Positions 48,796 through 62,259 are shown, numbered from the stretch's first letter. The stretch is DNA of 64,000 nucleotides from Alisma plantago-aquatica (GCA_963693085.1 OY856412.1:345708457-345772456); one strand, 5' to 3'. Notes: a model not told the origin generated them from the sequence alone. A program made the numbers and translations.

Positions 48796-50285
48796 TGTAA
48801 CATACCAGTATAGAATCCTACCCTAATAGTTTTACCCTTTTGACTTAGCCAAACAAGATTAATCTAATATATGTAATTAAGGGAATACAAAATACTTTAT
48901 GCTTAATAATAACTCATTTGGATGATAATAAAGAATTAAAGAACTTAATTGGATAAATATTTCCCATATATTCTTAATATAGGGTTGTATACACAAATAC
49001 CCCAGTTAGATTTTTTAATAATGGGCTTAAAGTGCAAATTATACACTAAGTAATAAAAATACTAAAATATTTCGTCCTAGAACTTTCTAACACTTTTTAG
49101 AATAGGAAAAAGAAGAGAAAATCCAAATTATATATAAAGGTGATCATAATTGGAGATAATATGGGATATAATAGATTAAAAGAGGATAATGAGGAATATG
49201 TTGTTTCAAAAATCCCAAATAGGAAACCATGAGATAATTTGATAAGCAAAATCGTTTTCTTGATCTAAAAGAAACTTAATGGCCAGATATCATCTAATTT
49301 GGATAATAAATAAATGTATAAAAGCCTTTATTACAAGATAATGGGAAATAAGCCAATAAAGTGAAATAAAATATTTAATGCCCTCAAATTGGAAAACTAA
49401 CTCCAAATTCGTAATATAAACATAAAATTAATCCTTTGTGCCAATTTGCAATTAATTTGGATAATTTTTGATTAATAAGTAAATATAGGAGAGAGAAAAA
49501 TGCCTAAAAGGTGTAATTAATAAATAAATGTAATTCTTGACACCAAAAGTTGGAAATGAAGGAAAATTCGTATTCAACACACTTAAGTTAACTTGTGGGT
49601 CAAGTCTCATCAAATTTGGATAATCGTAAAGCCATAAATGAAGAAGGAAAGAGAAAATGATATTTGATTTATTTTACCCATTAAAGGTTTCCAAAAGGCA
49701 AAACTAAGAGTATATTCGCAATCTACACATTTAACTTAACTTATGCACAAAATTTGGTTTAATTTGGATAATTGTAGAAGACCTAAATAAGGAAAGAGAA
49801 TATGCACGTATTTTTGGTTTCCACTTTGCTTAATTCCATTGATTTTCCCGATTTTTTCCAAGCTTGGGCTGTCACGCGGCCCACTTATGTCGGACTGTAT
49901 CGTGGCCCTTGGATGAGAATCTGATGGATGAGGAGTTGTCTCCTACCTCCATTAAGACTCTTTCTCGCGGCTACAGTAACGCAAATTTTCTTCTGCGCTT
50001 TCCTCTTCCGTTTTTCAATAGCAGCCACCAAATCTGAGTCGGACATACCACCCCCATCTTCATGTAGGACTAATAATTTATAAGTCAGAAAAATATAATA
50101 AAATATGTTTTGGATTCCTAATAATATAAACTAAAATATGGAACAGTTTTCATAACTTAATTCACACATATATAAAAAGGCAATTTTTAGGATTTGGTCT
50201 ATATATATGAAATTGACATAAAATCGGTATAAGCATTTAATAGGCTCTTTGGTGACCTAGTTTTGGATCCAGAAGTGCTTTGGAC
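48796..50285 (+). mobile_element. Element B copy 2: 3' LTR, deleted and truncated
   Basis: Starts TGTAACATACCAG after the same PPT motif and carries the same internal deletion and the same join to subtilase sequence as 36,788-38,277. Confidence 0.75.
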
Positions 50286-50506
50286 TTGTGAAACGTTGCT
50301 GAACCCACACTTTCCCTTCCACCTCGGCGGTGGTGGTGGCATGCCATGATCATTGAAAGAAGGGTGGGTCGGGTCAACCCCCGTGTCCACCAATCCGATG
50401 ATCACACCCCTGCCGTACCCTGCGACGCCACCCCAGTAGCTGCACGACCTGGATACAGCCTGAGGAAGCTCGGTGAATGGGTGGTGTGCTGGGAGATCTT
50501 CTGGTC
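50286..50506 (-). pseudogene. Subtilase fragment around the catalytic Asp (copy 4)
   Basis: As at 38,278-38,493, but here the catalytic motif [14 protein letters not shown] is preserved. The Asp loss is therefore private to copy 3. Confidence 0.85.
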
Positions 50507-50974
50507 TGTTACAGTCGGAGTGAAGCTGGGATGAAAGACGAGCTGACGTGAAGCTGGTTTCCGCAACTGTAGCTAGGGGGTTGGTCAGTCCTAGTTAGAC
50601 AATTAGTTTGTTAGAAGGTTGTTGCTCGGCACTTGATATGAGAAGCCAATGTTTGGCTGTAGGGTTGACAGAGACCTTGGACTGTAATAGCCTACGTGGC
50701 TGTAGGTGGGACTACTGGCCTATAAATATTGGGGTCACGCCACCTAATGAGGGTATTTGGTATCTGGCTCAATTGAATAGCAATTTTTCCTCGCTGTGAT
50801 ATGTCTCTCTTCTCTCTTTCTCTACTTCTTTATCTCTCTCTCTCTCTTGCTCTCCCCTTCTTCCTCCAACATCTTCTCCTTCCTCGAGCTAACCTTCTGC
50901 TTCTGAGTTCTCACGAGCACCATAGGTTCTGAGGCTGATCCGGGAGCAGCCGGGAAGCATCGTTACGAGTAACA
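50507..50974 (+). mobile_element. Solo LTR, 468 bp, in subtilase copy 4
   Basis: TGTTAC...GTAACA flanked by perfect 5-bp repeats TGGTC (50,502-50,506 and 50,975-50,979). TATA box near 50,720-50,728. It has the same insertion site as in copy 3, so it predates the 12-kb duplication. Confidence 0.9.
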
Positions 50975-51339
50975 TGGTCCGGCTCCGTGTGGAGGAAGCC
51001 GTCCATATTCCTCATAGCTTCCAGTTCCTCCTCTATCAACCTCTCTGCAAAGCCACTCAAGGCGTGGGTATACGAGTATACCAACCATGAGTCCCTCAAC
51101 CCACCGTCGGTGCTGATCATTGGCGGCGGCAGGAAGGCCTCGTGCCAGTCCCGGTGGGAGCTGGTGTGGTCGGGAGGAGGTTTGCGGACGTGGACAATAT
51201 AGGTTCTACGGGCACTTTCGCAACTGACATGATGGGAGCAGCACTGAAGGCAGAGAAGAAGGGCAATGATGAGGACGGGAAATGAGGAGCAGACAACCGG
51301 CGCAAATGGGATGTTGAAATGATTGTTGTTGGAAGCCAT
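50911..51339 (-). CDS. Signal peptide + stand-alone I9 prodomain with LTR-encoded tail (copy 4)
   Basis: Second intact 142-codon frame, ATG at 51,339. It differs from copy 3 by several substitutions (for example LIVALL to LIIALL, DSRLVY to DSWLVY, MDDFLHAEPD to MDGFLHTEPD) but no frameshift. The TATA box is kept. The functional caveats given for copy 3 apply. Confidence 0.5.
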   Translation of the reverse strand: MASNNNHFNIPFAPVVCSSFPVLIIALLLCLQCCSHHVSCESARRTYIVHVRKPPPDHTSSHRDWHEAFLPPPMISTDGGLRDSWLVYSYTHALSGFAERLIEEELEAMRNMDGFLHTEPDHVTRNDASRLLPDQPQNLWCS

Positions 51340-53619
51340 AGGAATATGCAATGGAGAACATGATCCAAGTATGTCCTGCTTATATAGGAGAAGATGTGAC
51401 GAATATGATGGACTGATTCTAATAGTTGATTTGGCAAAGCGTCTGCGTTTTGTTGGGTAGCAGCAGCCGTAGGCAAACGCCTTTTCCTAATACCGGTAGT
51501 CCATCCGACGGATTTCCTTCGCTAGAAAACCACCCGCAGGTTTTGATCCCGGTCACCTGCAAGCGATCAAAAGTCGAGCGTTGAGAACCAACGCCTTCCC
51601 AGATGCTGCATAAATAGAATTTGTTCAAGGCACTCGCCCGATTGAAGCTACAAAGAGATACATAGGCTGTACCTAACATGTTTTCCGTTCAAAATGCACA
51701 CGATTCAAAGTCAAAATCCAGAAATCTTTACCATGTTAACATCTCTTTAAGACATGGTTTCGTTTAATTTAGCAGATAGGAAATCCCAGAAAGGAACAGG
51801 AAACAAAAGAAAGTTAAATCAAGGTAAACAAGGAAATGCGTTGCAAGATTTGAAATGCCTTCAAGGTTGTTTGTCCGGCTGGTTTGTTCGGTGCATGTGC
51901 ATGCTGCAATCATTGCTCTATTTTAACAAGCACAGATGAGGACGTATGAAATTCAGAGTCCAATTAAATTCTCACATTCAAGATTCGTACTTATAAACAA
52001 AGTATATCAGAGCTACGCTGCTGATGTGAAAGAAAAAGTAAATACAATATGAAAGAGAAAAAATTAGAAAGAGAAAAATATTTTGCACATAACTCTTAAA
52101 CCTTAAGGATTTTTTGGTGGAAACAAACAACATTAGGTTCATCATAAAAATACTTTCTATCAATACCAATATTGACATACTTTGAAAAAAAATAATATTA
52201 GAAGTATTTTAAAAGAGGGGAGAAGTATACAAAAGTACAATATATTCATAGGTATTGTACTCAGATTGACCATTCATGTACAATACTTATTGCTTCTTTA
52301 TTTCTACATATTTCATATTATGTCATAAATCCATAAGTATTGTACATTTTATCATTTATATTAATTTTTATATACATTCAGAATGTAGCGTTTGTCAAAT
52401 ATTATATATCCACACATTCTACGAGAAGTACAGTATTAAAAACCAAATTTTGTAATAAAAAATACACTATACTAACAACAACATTCTATTTTTTTAAAGT
52501 ATTCACATTCATAATATGTAGTGACGTATAGTACTAATTGCCTCACTATTTTTCACACTCAATATTTTGTCACAAATCCGTAAGTATTGTACATTTTATC
52601 ATTTATATTAATTTTTGCATATATTTAGAATGTAACGTTTGACAAAAATTTATACAAGGATAAACACATTCTACAAGAAGTACAATATTAACAATCATAT
52701 TTTTTAATACAAAGTATAGTACTATACATACAGTACTAGAGGTACTGTACGAGACATAACAACAATACATAATTTGATGATCTTATTAGTACGGTATGAG
52801 ACATGTTATGTATAAAAAAATATCAATAACCGCATACCATACCTACGTAAACTAATTTATATTTCACTAAAAATATACACATCTAACTAAAGTACAATAC
52901 TTTCAACTATTTTTTAAAAACAACTAAATATTGATCCCTTTCATTCAAAAGTACAATGCTAAACTCATTGTTGTGGTTACCTCATCGAATCCATAGATGA
53001 ACAAGTAGCTATTGTACATGATTTTGGAGAAATACAAATGTGATGTACTGTACTCACGAGTACTGTATATCTATAACTAGAACATGTGTATGGTATCCTA
53101 AAATACGAATACTATATTTCTGACATATTATCATTATTTCAAAGTATGTCAACACTAGTTTTGTTGGAAAATATTATTTACAAGGACTCTAATGCAATTT
53201 ATTTCATCAAACAAATACGCTCCAGATTGATAGTTAGGGACAAAAACATTTTCTCTCTCTTCTACTTCCATCATCTTTATTGCTTTAATTGTTGCTAACA
53301 ATATGACAACCTGTGTTAGTTCTCATTCTCTAAAATTTTGTGGGCGAGCGGGTGGGAAGGTGACTATGACTAGAATTTTTCTAATAACATAGAGGGGATC
53401 CATCGACAAAGTCTGTCAAGATTATAATAAACTAAAATTATGGGCACGTTTGTCGGATGACTAATTATATGTGATTCGTTGACAACTAATGTAAGCTGCC
53501 ACTTAATAATCGAAAAAGTTTGATCTACAACAACTATAACAAAGTAGCAAGATTGTTAGTATTATAGACCTTATAGGAAGCCACATTCTAGGAGCTAGAA
53601 TCCAAACATTTTAGGAAAA
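51340..53619. repeat. Subtilase upstream region and AT-rich element (copy 4)
   Basis: Same content as 39,327-41,605. No gene. The 1.7-kb transposon is absent here too. Confidence 0.6.
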
Positions 53620-54185
53620 TGTTGCACAATGGGTCTACTCTATAAGCCTATTTCTCAAATTAGTGTGTCAGGGTGACCGCCTGAAGGAAGGGATCGAATT
53701 CTCTGCTTCAACGGCCATGTACTAAGTGTGTTACCATTAAGTATTTGAATGAAAGTACACGTCGATTTCATGTGGAATAATAAAACCGAGAACGGAGGGG
53801 ATAGATCACACAACTATAGAAGACAGATTTATGTGATTCAGTCAGGTGAGACATACTCCACGAGAGGGGTGAGATTTCTACTATTTCAGAAAAGAGATTA
53901 CAAAGGGGAGCACTCTCGAAGGAGCAAGAGTACACCCTCGAATATGGTGACTTCTGTCTTGCAAACAGAATACATTATGATTAAAACTGTAACCAGGACA
54001 CATATACTTATACATATAGAATCACAATCATATCTTTATTCGGATCAGGAACTAAGACCCTACCATACCGTAATTGGTGGGCTAAGGCCCACACAATGCC
54101 TATTAATTGGGTCGGCAAAAAAAATCTATTTAATTTTGAACTGGATCTACAATAAGATCAATATATTTCTTCCAAGTAGGCAACA
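53620..54185 (-). mobile_element. Copia LTR (copy 4)
   Basis: Counterpart of 41,606-42,171. The right end CAACA abuts the minus-strand PPT. Confidence 0.6.
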
Positions 54186-57100
54186 ATTTCCACCTTGACT
54201 CGAAACTTATCATTCTTTGAAAAAATAATAATAGAAGATAATGTCTCCTCCTCTAGACCCTATGGGTGTCATTGTAGGCTATATAGACTAATCAAATCCA
54301 GATAGTGTCTAAACTTGGAAACTGGCTCCGACTTGGTCATTATTTCAACAAGATTTTCTTTACTGGCAATATTCTTCACTATAATGTATCCCTGTGTTAT
54401 CACTTCTTTGATAAAGTGATACTTGACGTCAATATGCTTTGTTCTCTCATGCAACATCTAATCGTTTGTGAGGTGAATTGCGCTTTTATTGTCATAATAG
54501 ATGGTTGTTGTCTTTCCAATAATACATAATTTTGCACATCGTCCTCTAAGACATGTAATTTCTTTCATGGCCTTTCTCAATGCCATGTACTCTCCCTCAG
54601 TGGTGGACAAAGAAACAATGGGTTGTAGTGTAGTTTTTCAGCTTATGACACAATGAACAACAATAAACAAGTAACCTATGTTAGAGTATTTTTATCACAA
54701 TCAGTTTCAAAATTAAAATTAATGTACCCAACAAGTGTCTTTGTGTTCTTGCCAAATCCAAGGCATATAGAAGATGTACCCTTAAGGTACCTAACAATGC
54801 ACTTGACTACCTTTCAATGAAGCCTTCCTTGATTTGACATGTATTTTCTTGGCATGCTAACAACCTTGAGCAATATCTGGATGGGTGCAAATCATGAGAT
54901 ACATGATGCTACCAGCTACATCAGAATAAAGAACACGGGACATATAGTTATCGTCTTCTTAAGATTGTGGAGACTCAACATATGAGAGCCTCATGAACTG
55001 GTATTCTAAAGGAATAAATATAGGAGATGCATTAGACATAGAAAACCTTTCTAGAATTTTTTCAAATACTTCTCTTGACTGAGAAATAATCTTCCAATTT
55101 AGCAGTTTCTAAGAATTTTCATCACCAGAATTGTATATATTGCTCTCAAATCCTTCATCTCAAATTCACAATTGAGTAAGTGCTTTAGCCTGCGGATTTC
55201 AAAAATATCTCTTACGACAATCAGCATGTCATCTATATAAAGCAAGACGTAAATAAGAGACTCATCGTGTGTTTCTTCAAATAGACACAAGCATCATATC
55301 CGCTCCTAGAATATCCATACTTGACCATGAAATAATCAAATCTATGATATCACTAACGTGAAGGTTTATTCATGACATAAAGAGACTTCTTCAATACACA
55401 CACATGATCCTTCTTTGCCACAAAAACATAACCTTCAAGTTATTACATGTAAATCTTCTCTTTGAAATCACAATTGAGGAATGCAATCTTTACATCAAGT
55501 TTCTCAATCTCCAACTCATATCTAGCAACTAGTGCCAATATAAATCTGATAGAAGTGTGTTTAACAACAGGAGAAAAAAACATCATTGTAATATATAGCT
55601 TCCACCTGGTTGTAGCCTTTTGCGACTAACCACGCATTGAACCTTACAATAGTATCTCAAGGACTAGATTCCTTCTTTTTGAATACCTATTTAAATCCAA
55701 CAATCTTCTTTCCAACATGAGGATTTTCAAGCATCCAAGTGTTATTCTTTGAAAGAGATGCCATCTCTTCCTTCATAGATGCAATCCACATAACAGAACA
55801 TGGATTAGTCACAACTTCAACATAAGTAGATGGTTCACGAGAATCATTTGTCTCTTCTATAGTAGCCAAGGCATACACAACCACTTAATTTTAATACCTT
55901 GCATGTGGTCTGATATGTCCTCGTTCTCTTCTAAAAGCAATGGTATATGTATGTTCTTCATGTGTGTTATCTTCATCATCATTTGGGTTTTCCTGTGTAA
56001 CAATGGGAGGTGTAAGGCTGTGTGCACTAACTTCAAACTCCACCTACATTGTGAAGTTCAAGAAATGACTTGTTATAGAAGATGTAGGGCCATCTGATAT
56101 TGTAGAAAACATAACAAACTCATCAAAAGTAATATTTCTTTCAATCAAGAACTTTGACGACTCTGGCTCAGTGCACCAGAATCTATATCCCTTTATCCCA
56201 TCAACATAACCTAAAAAATACATTTTTTCTCACTAGGTGCGAGCTTTCCTTCATATGAATAGACATATGCAGGGCAATATGAATATTTGATTAATTTATA
56301 GGATGACTAGACCATACCTCTTATGGAGTTTTAAAACCCATTAAGTAGATGGAAAATGATTTACAAGATAAGTTGTAGTGGATATGGCTTCAACCCAAAA
56401 ATCATTGGTAGGACCAACCCTGATCAACATGCATCATGCACACTCTAGAAGAGTTCTATTCATATTTTCTGCAATGTCATTTTTCTCAGGAGTATGTCTC
56501 AGTGCGTGGCATCTTGAACTACCTTCAAATTGATAGAATTCATTAAATTTAGAAGAATAAAATTCTATGCCATTATTTATCCTCAACCTTTTGATGCATT
56601 TTTTGTTTGATTTTTAATCATCATCGTCTGTTTCATAAATTGATCAAAAGCTTCAGATTTATGCTTTAGAAAATACATTCATAATTTTCTTGAGAAATCA
56701 TTAATGAAAGTAAGCATATATCTGGCACAACCCATGGAAGGAACTTGAGAAGGATGCCAAATATTGGAATGAATATAATCAAAAATACCTTTTGTATTAT
56801 GGTTTGTAGTTGAAAAATTGACCTTGTTCTTCTTTCCCAGTACATAGTGCTAACAAAAATTCAACTTTCTATTATTGACATCTCCTAGAAGTCCTATGTG
56901 CTTAATAATTTGAGACCATTCATACCCACGTGTCCTAGTCTCATATGCCACAATTTTGTGGTATCCAGATTTTAAGTGGTTGAGGAAGAAGCAACAATAG
57001 CTACACCGATTACCATTTCTAAAGGTTTCCTAGAATACATACTCCCTTAATCAGAACATCATGTCCTTTGGTAATGGACATGATTCCATTTTCAACCCTA

Positions 57101-57300
57101 TATGGAAAACCATTAGTTGTAGACAAGCTAATCGAGATGAGGTTTTTCTAAAGTCCTTGACATGATAGACATTTGAGACAGTTTAGATGATTCCATCAAA
57201 CATTTTTATGTGAATTGACCCAATGCCAATAGTATTTCTAGTAGAATCGTTTTCCATATTAGAATACATCCATCAAAATATTCATAAGAAAGACTTCATC
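54186..57300 (-). pseudogene. Copia pol remnant: pre-integrase, integrase, RT, RNase H
   Basis: The most complete copia copy. On the minus strand: GAG_pre-integrs (LWHMRLGHVGMNG, about 56,915-56,955), integrase core (FDYIHSN, YMLTFINDFSRK, and the ENMNRTLLE-like segment near 56,430-56,470), RT N-terminus (55,687-55,884), RT YIDDM (55,099-55,290) and RNase H end (54,269-54,457). It is heavily interrupted by stops and frameshifts. Neither gag nor the 5' LTR/PBS is visible to the right. The element fades out near 57,300. Confidence 0.85.
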
Positions 57301-57349
57301 CTTCTGAGCAATCTCTACCTGCATGCTTCCTTCCATCTATAGGATTTGG

Positions 57350-57810
57350 GCGACTATGGTGGAGCAAGGGCCGACGACCATCAACGTTGCCAGTCAAGGA
57401 CAACTCCCCAAGGCCAACCTTTAGGGGAGGGGCAAAGGGAAGGTGAAGGATGGTCGTAGAAACCCAGGGCCTGATGTCACGATCGCCAAAGCATGGGCCA
57501 AGGTGGTCAAAGGTCCTCCTATGTGCATCAGGGGATCCGTTGCGGACGACCCTAAGAAACCTTTCTAAAATGAATGTGATCAAAGAAAATGGACTAAGTT
57601 CACAGAACCAATCATGGAGGAGATGGATGACTATCACAAATTCTATGCGATCGTCCAGATTTTGGGAACGTCAGTGAACATCAACCAACTCCAAGGATGG
57701 ATGTTGTGAACCTGGAGACCAAAAAGGGAACTAGAAGTGTTCTCGCTTGTTGATGGTCTAATCCTAGCCAGATTTGCAAATGAAGCAGATTTGAAAGCAA
57801 TAGGGGTGTA
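57350..57810 (+). pseudogene. DUF4283-like fragment
   Basis: One frame reads WAKVVKGPPMCI, KWTKFTEPIMEEMDDYHKFY, AIVQILGTSVNINQLQGW, WRPKRELEVFSLVDGLILA and RFANEADLKAI. The pattern of hydrophobic start, W-P, then hhxhGhhhhRFxNEAD is that of plant DUF4283 proteins, common in retroelement-linked ORFs. Two in-frame stops (after DPKKPF and after QGWML) mark a pseudogene. The frame ends where the hAT-like sequence begins. Confidence 0.55.
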
Positions 57811-58447
57811 AACGGTGCGGGTACGGTGCGGGTCTGGCCATACCCATACCCATACCCATCTAATTTAGCGGGCCCGGTTCCGGTTCTAGACCCACATAAT
57901 ACAAAACCTGGACCCGCACCATACCCGTACCCGCAATAATAGTAGGTATGCGGTGTGGGTATGCGGGTAAGCGGTTCTATAAAACGTCATATTGTTTATG
58001 TAAGAGAAATGACTATGCTATATATATTTAACACAACAAGATATTGTTATTATATAGTATATTAACATGTGATAGTTATATTAGACAATGTTATATTCGA
58101 TACAATAAAATTAATTGAGTAATTGTTTACATATTTGTAGTCATGATCATAACATTTAATTTATGTAGAAAGTAATGTAGATTAGTAGACATTTTGATTT
58201 TAAGTTTACATATGATGCTCGTTATTGTAACTAGAATACCTAATTCTTAGTTATATGACTAGTCTAAACCTTAGAGTAGGATGTAATCTCAACAGTTATA
58301 TTAATTAGACTAGTAAAGTATGATATATAACATATTATTTTAGGTTACTTATGTATAGCGGATACACGAGTCTAGCGGGTCTGGGTCCAAGCATATCCAT
58401 TATTGGACCCACGTATATACGGGTCCTAGGGTATACGTGTAAAGACC
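57803..58447. mobile_element. hAT-like non-autonomous element (tentative)
   Basis: The left end AGGGGTGTAAACGG and dense subterminal CGGGT/ACCCG words resemble plant hAT-type non-autonomous elements. Similar GGGTCT/GGACCC words recur at 58,370-58,440. I cannot find a clean right terminal inverted repeat or target duplication. The middle is AT-rich and non-coding. Confidence 0.4.
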
Positions 58448-58537
58448 AAGTCTCTATTATTAAACATGGTAAACAAAATCATCAATGGTGTAGCAGCTGA
58501 AATTTAAATCTTGACTTTATTCAGAATGTATAAAGAG

Positions 58538-58741
58538 GTCCGGCCATAGTAGCCTGGGTGGTAAGACCTCAGTAAGTTCCAATGAAGGACCCGGGTTCGA
58601 ACCTCACCGAAGGCACTTTGCGAACGGCAATTCACGCTGATTAGGCATGGGAGGGGGGGTGACCGGACCACACCCTCTCATGCCTCGAGAGTTTACCATG
58701 TCGGCTTCGCCTGGGATGGGTTCTCTCGAACATCAAAAAAA
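58538..58741 (+). mobile_element. tRNA-type SINE, 204 bp
   Basis: Box A-like TAGCCTGGGTGGTAAG (58,550-58,565) and box B GGTTCGAACC (58,594-58,603) form a pol III promoter. The 3' end is TC followed by A8. A perfect 15-bp target duplication, AGAATGTATAAAGAG, lies at 58,523-58,537 and 58,742-58,756. Confidence 0.95.
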
Positions 58742-58756
58742 AGAATGTATAAAGAG

Positions 58757-60800
58757 TACATTACAAATTTTTTCCAATTGGGGTACATCTTTATACATGC
58801 ATAAGGATCTAGGTAGAGGAAGACTTAACTAATACAACATTGTCTCCAAACAAAAAAACTTAAAACATAAATACAACTATGATCAAGCAAACTATGTGTT
58901 CCTCTTCTTCTTGTCCTATCATTAACCTTAGTCTTAGGTTCACCAAGCTTCCACTGCACACTCTGATCCTAACCTGGATGGTTGGGGTCATCCAGAAAGA
59001 GAAAGATAAAAAGGTATGTGTTAAAAATAGGATAAAGGCAATCAATAATAACAAGATAACATCATAGTATTGGGAAAAAAACCCAAAAATTAATTAAATA
59101 GGCCATCATAGGCCACAACAATATCAAGAACTCCAAGAAGTAAATGAGTCAACAAGCAACAACATTATACAATGCTTCCAAATATTTCAAAAGGATGAGC
59201 CACATAGGCAATAACAAGATCAAGCATTTCCAAGTAAAGGAGGAAACATATAGCAAGTTTCACATTATTCAAATGAATGAGCCACAATGGCATTAGAAGC
59301 ATAAAATAAGTAAAGATACAATAAATACAATTAGAAGGATTACAAGGCTAGCACAATAGTGACTGTGGGGTTGGAAAAGACCCAACTGAAGGATAGGTAG
59401 TTTGCACAATCACATTCACATTCATCCATGGAGATCACATATACGAATAGGGTCCATATAATAGGAGTCACATACAAAATAGGGTGCACATACCTATTTT
59501 AATTATTTACCATCACATTCATCAAGTTGATTGTATCACCATTCCTTTTTCCCTAGTTACATAATTACACATGTATTAATATATAAAGACATAAAGCATA
59601 TGAAAAACCCTAATTTTCTACCTTGAAAACCAAAGGTCAATTTGTGACCTAAAACCTAGACCAAATGATTATTCCTATTCTCCTGATTAATAAAACATAT
59701 TTTATTTTACAATTTGGAGTTAAAATGGATTAATTAGGTGTTTTAGAATATTTTATATGCTTAAAAGGTATTCAAGGAAAACTTCGAAAAATAATTTAGA
59801 ATCAGGCTTCAAAACCGACAAAATTGGATTCTACTCGAAAAATCCTTTCCATGACTATTTGTTTGCATTTTTCTGACCAATGGTTGATTTACTATGAATT
59901 AAGTAAATCTGACCAATCAGATTGCAAGTAAACTATAGAGTGACAGGTATTTAAATAAAAATAAAATCCGATGTAACTAACAGGTGAAATGACTAAATTA
60001 CCCTTTCTCGCCAAAACAAATCAATTAAAACTACGAGGGTAGATCATTCATTTAGAACCATCGTTTGTTTGCACAAGAGAGGAAAAACAAGGGATGGGAT
60101 GATGATAATGCCCCTGTATGTTTAATTGAATCGATTGGCACTGCGAGGGTAATAAGATCATTTGGTATCTATTGAATTCAGTAGAAAATTAATAACTCAA
60201 AATCCATAATAAAGTAGAAAATTAATAACTAGTAACTCCAATGTTTACCACTGCAGGTAAGAAAGTAGAAAATTAATAACTCAAAATCCATAATAAAAAT
60301 TTAATGTTCTTAAGTCCAAATTATAAGAAAAGTAAACTTACTCGACATTGAATGGAACTATTATCATCGTCGTATTATTTTTACCAAAATATTGAAAAGC
60401 ATCACAGCAGTATGAAGTAACTCATGAAGGGTATGTACCTACAAGACTAATCAAATATGGAACCGAAAATCCCATATGGGAAAACCCAAAATTTGTACAT
60501 ATCGTGTGTAAGTGGTTGCAAAACATGTATTACATATGCATTAATATAAAAGAAACCAGATCACCGTATATAAAACAAGGTATATGGATGTATAAATAAG
60601 ATCTCACCATATCCACAACTCTATCGTAGATGTGTTCAGCCAAGCATAACTAAACAACTCCAAAACATCTTGTATAAATATCTTATTTTTGTATGATTGA
60701 CCTGCATTAATACATGTGCATTAACATGTATGTAAAACATGTATTACATATGCATTAATATTTATGCTAAACTTGTATAAATAGATTGTTATCGTATGAT
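58757..60800. other. No gene recognised
   Basis: About 2 kb of AT-rich sequence. The only structure I see is a small local repeat: AGTAGAAAATTAATAACT at 60,180, 60,213 and 60,262, two of them followed by CAAAATCCATAATAAA. It may belong to the CACTA element's 3' part. Confidence 0.4.
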
Positions 60801-60809
60801 TTACCTGCA

Positions 60810-62165
60810 GCATCCTCTGGAATAGTAACATTTATAGGGAAATTTGGATCATGTTCGCCAATCCATACTGCCACACCCCTACAATTAGGACCTATCGAGG
60901 CATGTAGGTCCCTTAGAAGCCAACTTGGTAGTCGAGGAGGTGGAGGATGAGATGTAGCGGGTCTCGTCTTTTTTACCTATATATAATTTTAGATCAATTG
61001 ACTCATATATATAGACTAACTCATATATACAGACTAACAAATTAACATAATGAAAATTTATCATACAATATTAGTATAAAGGACATCCGCTTTGGGCCAT
61101 AGTATCACTCCGCCTACTGCATCACCAAGTATTTTAGCATCTGGGTGTGCATGAGTTAGTGCAAGATCCGTCCAGTCGGGGAGTAAATGTATTGGTCTCA
61201 CACGTACCACACAATCTGGTAATGGATGCCCATGAAACATGCACCCTTTAAGGGGTGGGTAAGTCGACACGTCTGTAATGATCTATTCTTGACCTTTTAG
61301 TTGGCATGGCTTCAACCCGTACAAATTTACCTAAAGAATGTTATATGCATATATACACAAACATATCATCTTGAACATACTAGCTACTATGTCATAAAAA
61401 TACATACAGAGGACGTGCTAGCTGGTGGGTCTATAGGATTACTCCCAACCTCTGTAGTAGGAGTAGTAGGAGAAGTGCGACACGTCTGAGTGGCCGTCTT
61501 AGACGCCTGCCACTGAACCATTGCTTCTTGGATTCTCTGTGTATTTAACAAATGTACCTATACATGGATAAAAGAAACACTAGCTTCTGATTATTGAATT
61601 CCCTTTCACAATAACATTCTAAAAAATAATAGTTTACCTCAATTTGTGAAAGTCCTGCTTTTGGGACAGATTTGCGTTTGGATGGCCCAAAGAACGCTTT
61701 GATGCCCACACCAGCGCCTTCACCCCTAACACGTCCAGGATGCTCTGGGTTACCCAGAGAAACTGTCAGTTCATCCCTTGTACCCTGAGGGATGAACTTA
61801 CCTTCCTTTCTCTGCTCGTGCAGCTCCCGCTAATCACCATCAACAAAAATTATCTAGTAAACATAACAATAAGCAATATCGATCGATTTATCTATGAGTT
61901 GATTTTTACCATTTTTGCATCCACCTCAGCAGTTGCGGGATTCGGTATGTCTCAATTCTTATTTTGCCTCCCAACTATCCACATAGCATGGCGAGGCAGA
62001 GGTGCGGGAGCAGTAGTAGAGGACTCTGCAGTCTCCTGAGTAGCAGCAGGCTGAGCAGACTCAGCCTGTAATCTTTGGTGAATGTCTGCATGTCCTTTTG
62101 GACCTATTGTGTGGTCATGCACATTCAGTGCACGCCTTGCTCGTTGAGCATCACTCTTAGCCTAG
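60810..62165 (-). pseudogene. CACTA element second ORF (Transposase_24-like), fragmented exons
   Basis: Minus-strand pieces in order: AKSDAQRARRALNVHDHTIG; RELHEQRKEGKFIPQGTRDE, then LGNPEHPGRVRGEGAGVG, then FFGPSKRKSVPKAG (about 61,640-61,840); LNTQRIQEAMVQW (about 61,500-61,560); LKGCMFHGHPLPD to VGGVILWPKADV (61,061-61,270); GVAVWIGEHDPNFPINV (60,810-60,900). EHPGRVRG with the following VG..FFG is characteristic of the plant En/Spm Transposase_24 family. Donor-like GTAA and acceptor-like ends suggest introns. A stop after GRQNKN hints at decay. It is the expected partner of the transposase ORF upstream. Confidence 0.65.
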
Positions 62166-62259
62166 TTAGTTAGTACATTGATTTGGTTAGTAGCACTAAA
62201 GGTTAATCTTGAATAGGTGAATATAGAAGAATGTATATTAATTAAATTGGGAGTGGCTC

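Larger units (their letters stand above)
43874..55887. repeat. 12-kb tandem duplication, unit 2
   Basis: Second unit. It starts inside LTR B, and its right end continues without a break into the remainder of the copia element, so this unit keeps the original right flank. Confidence 0.93.

Noticed and set aside
1..55887. Whole-array assembly artefact
   Set aside because: Paralogues differ by private indels, stops and insertions (37-bp and 7-bp indels, TAG in gag, mutated TSD), so they are distinct loci. Read depth should still be checked.
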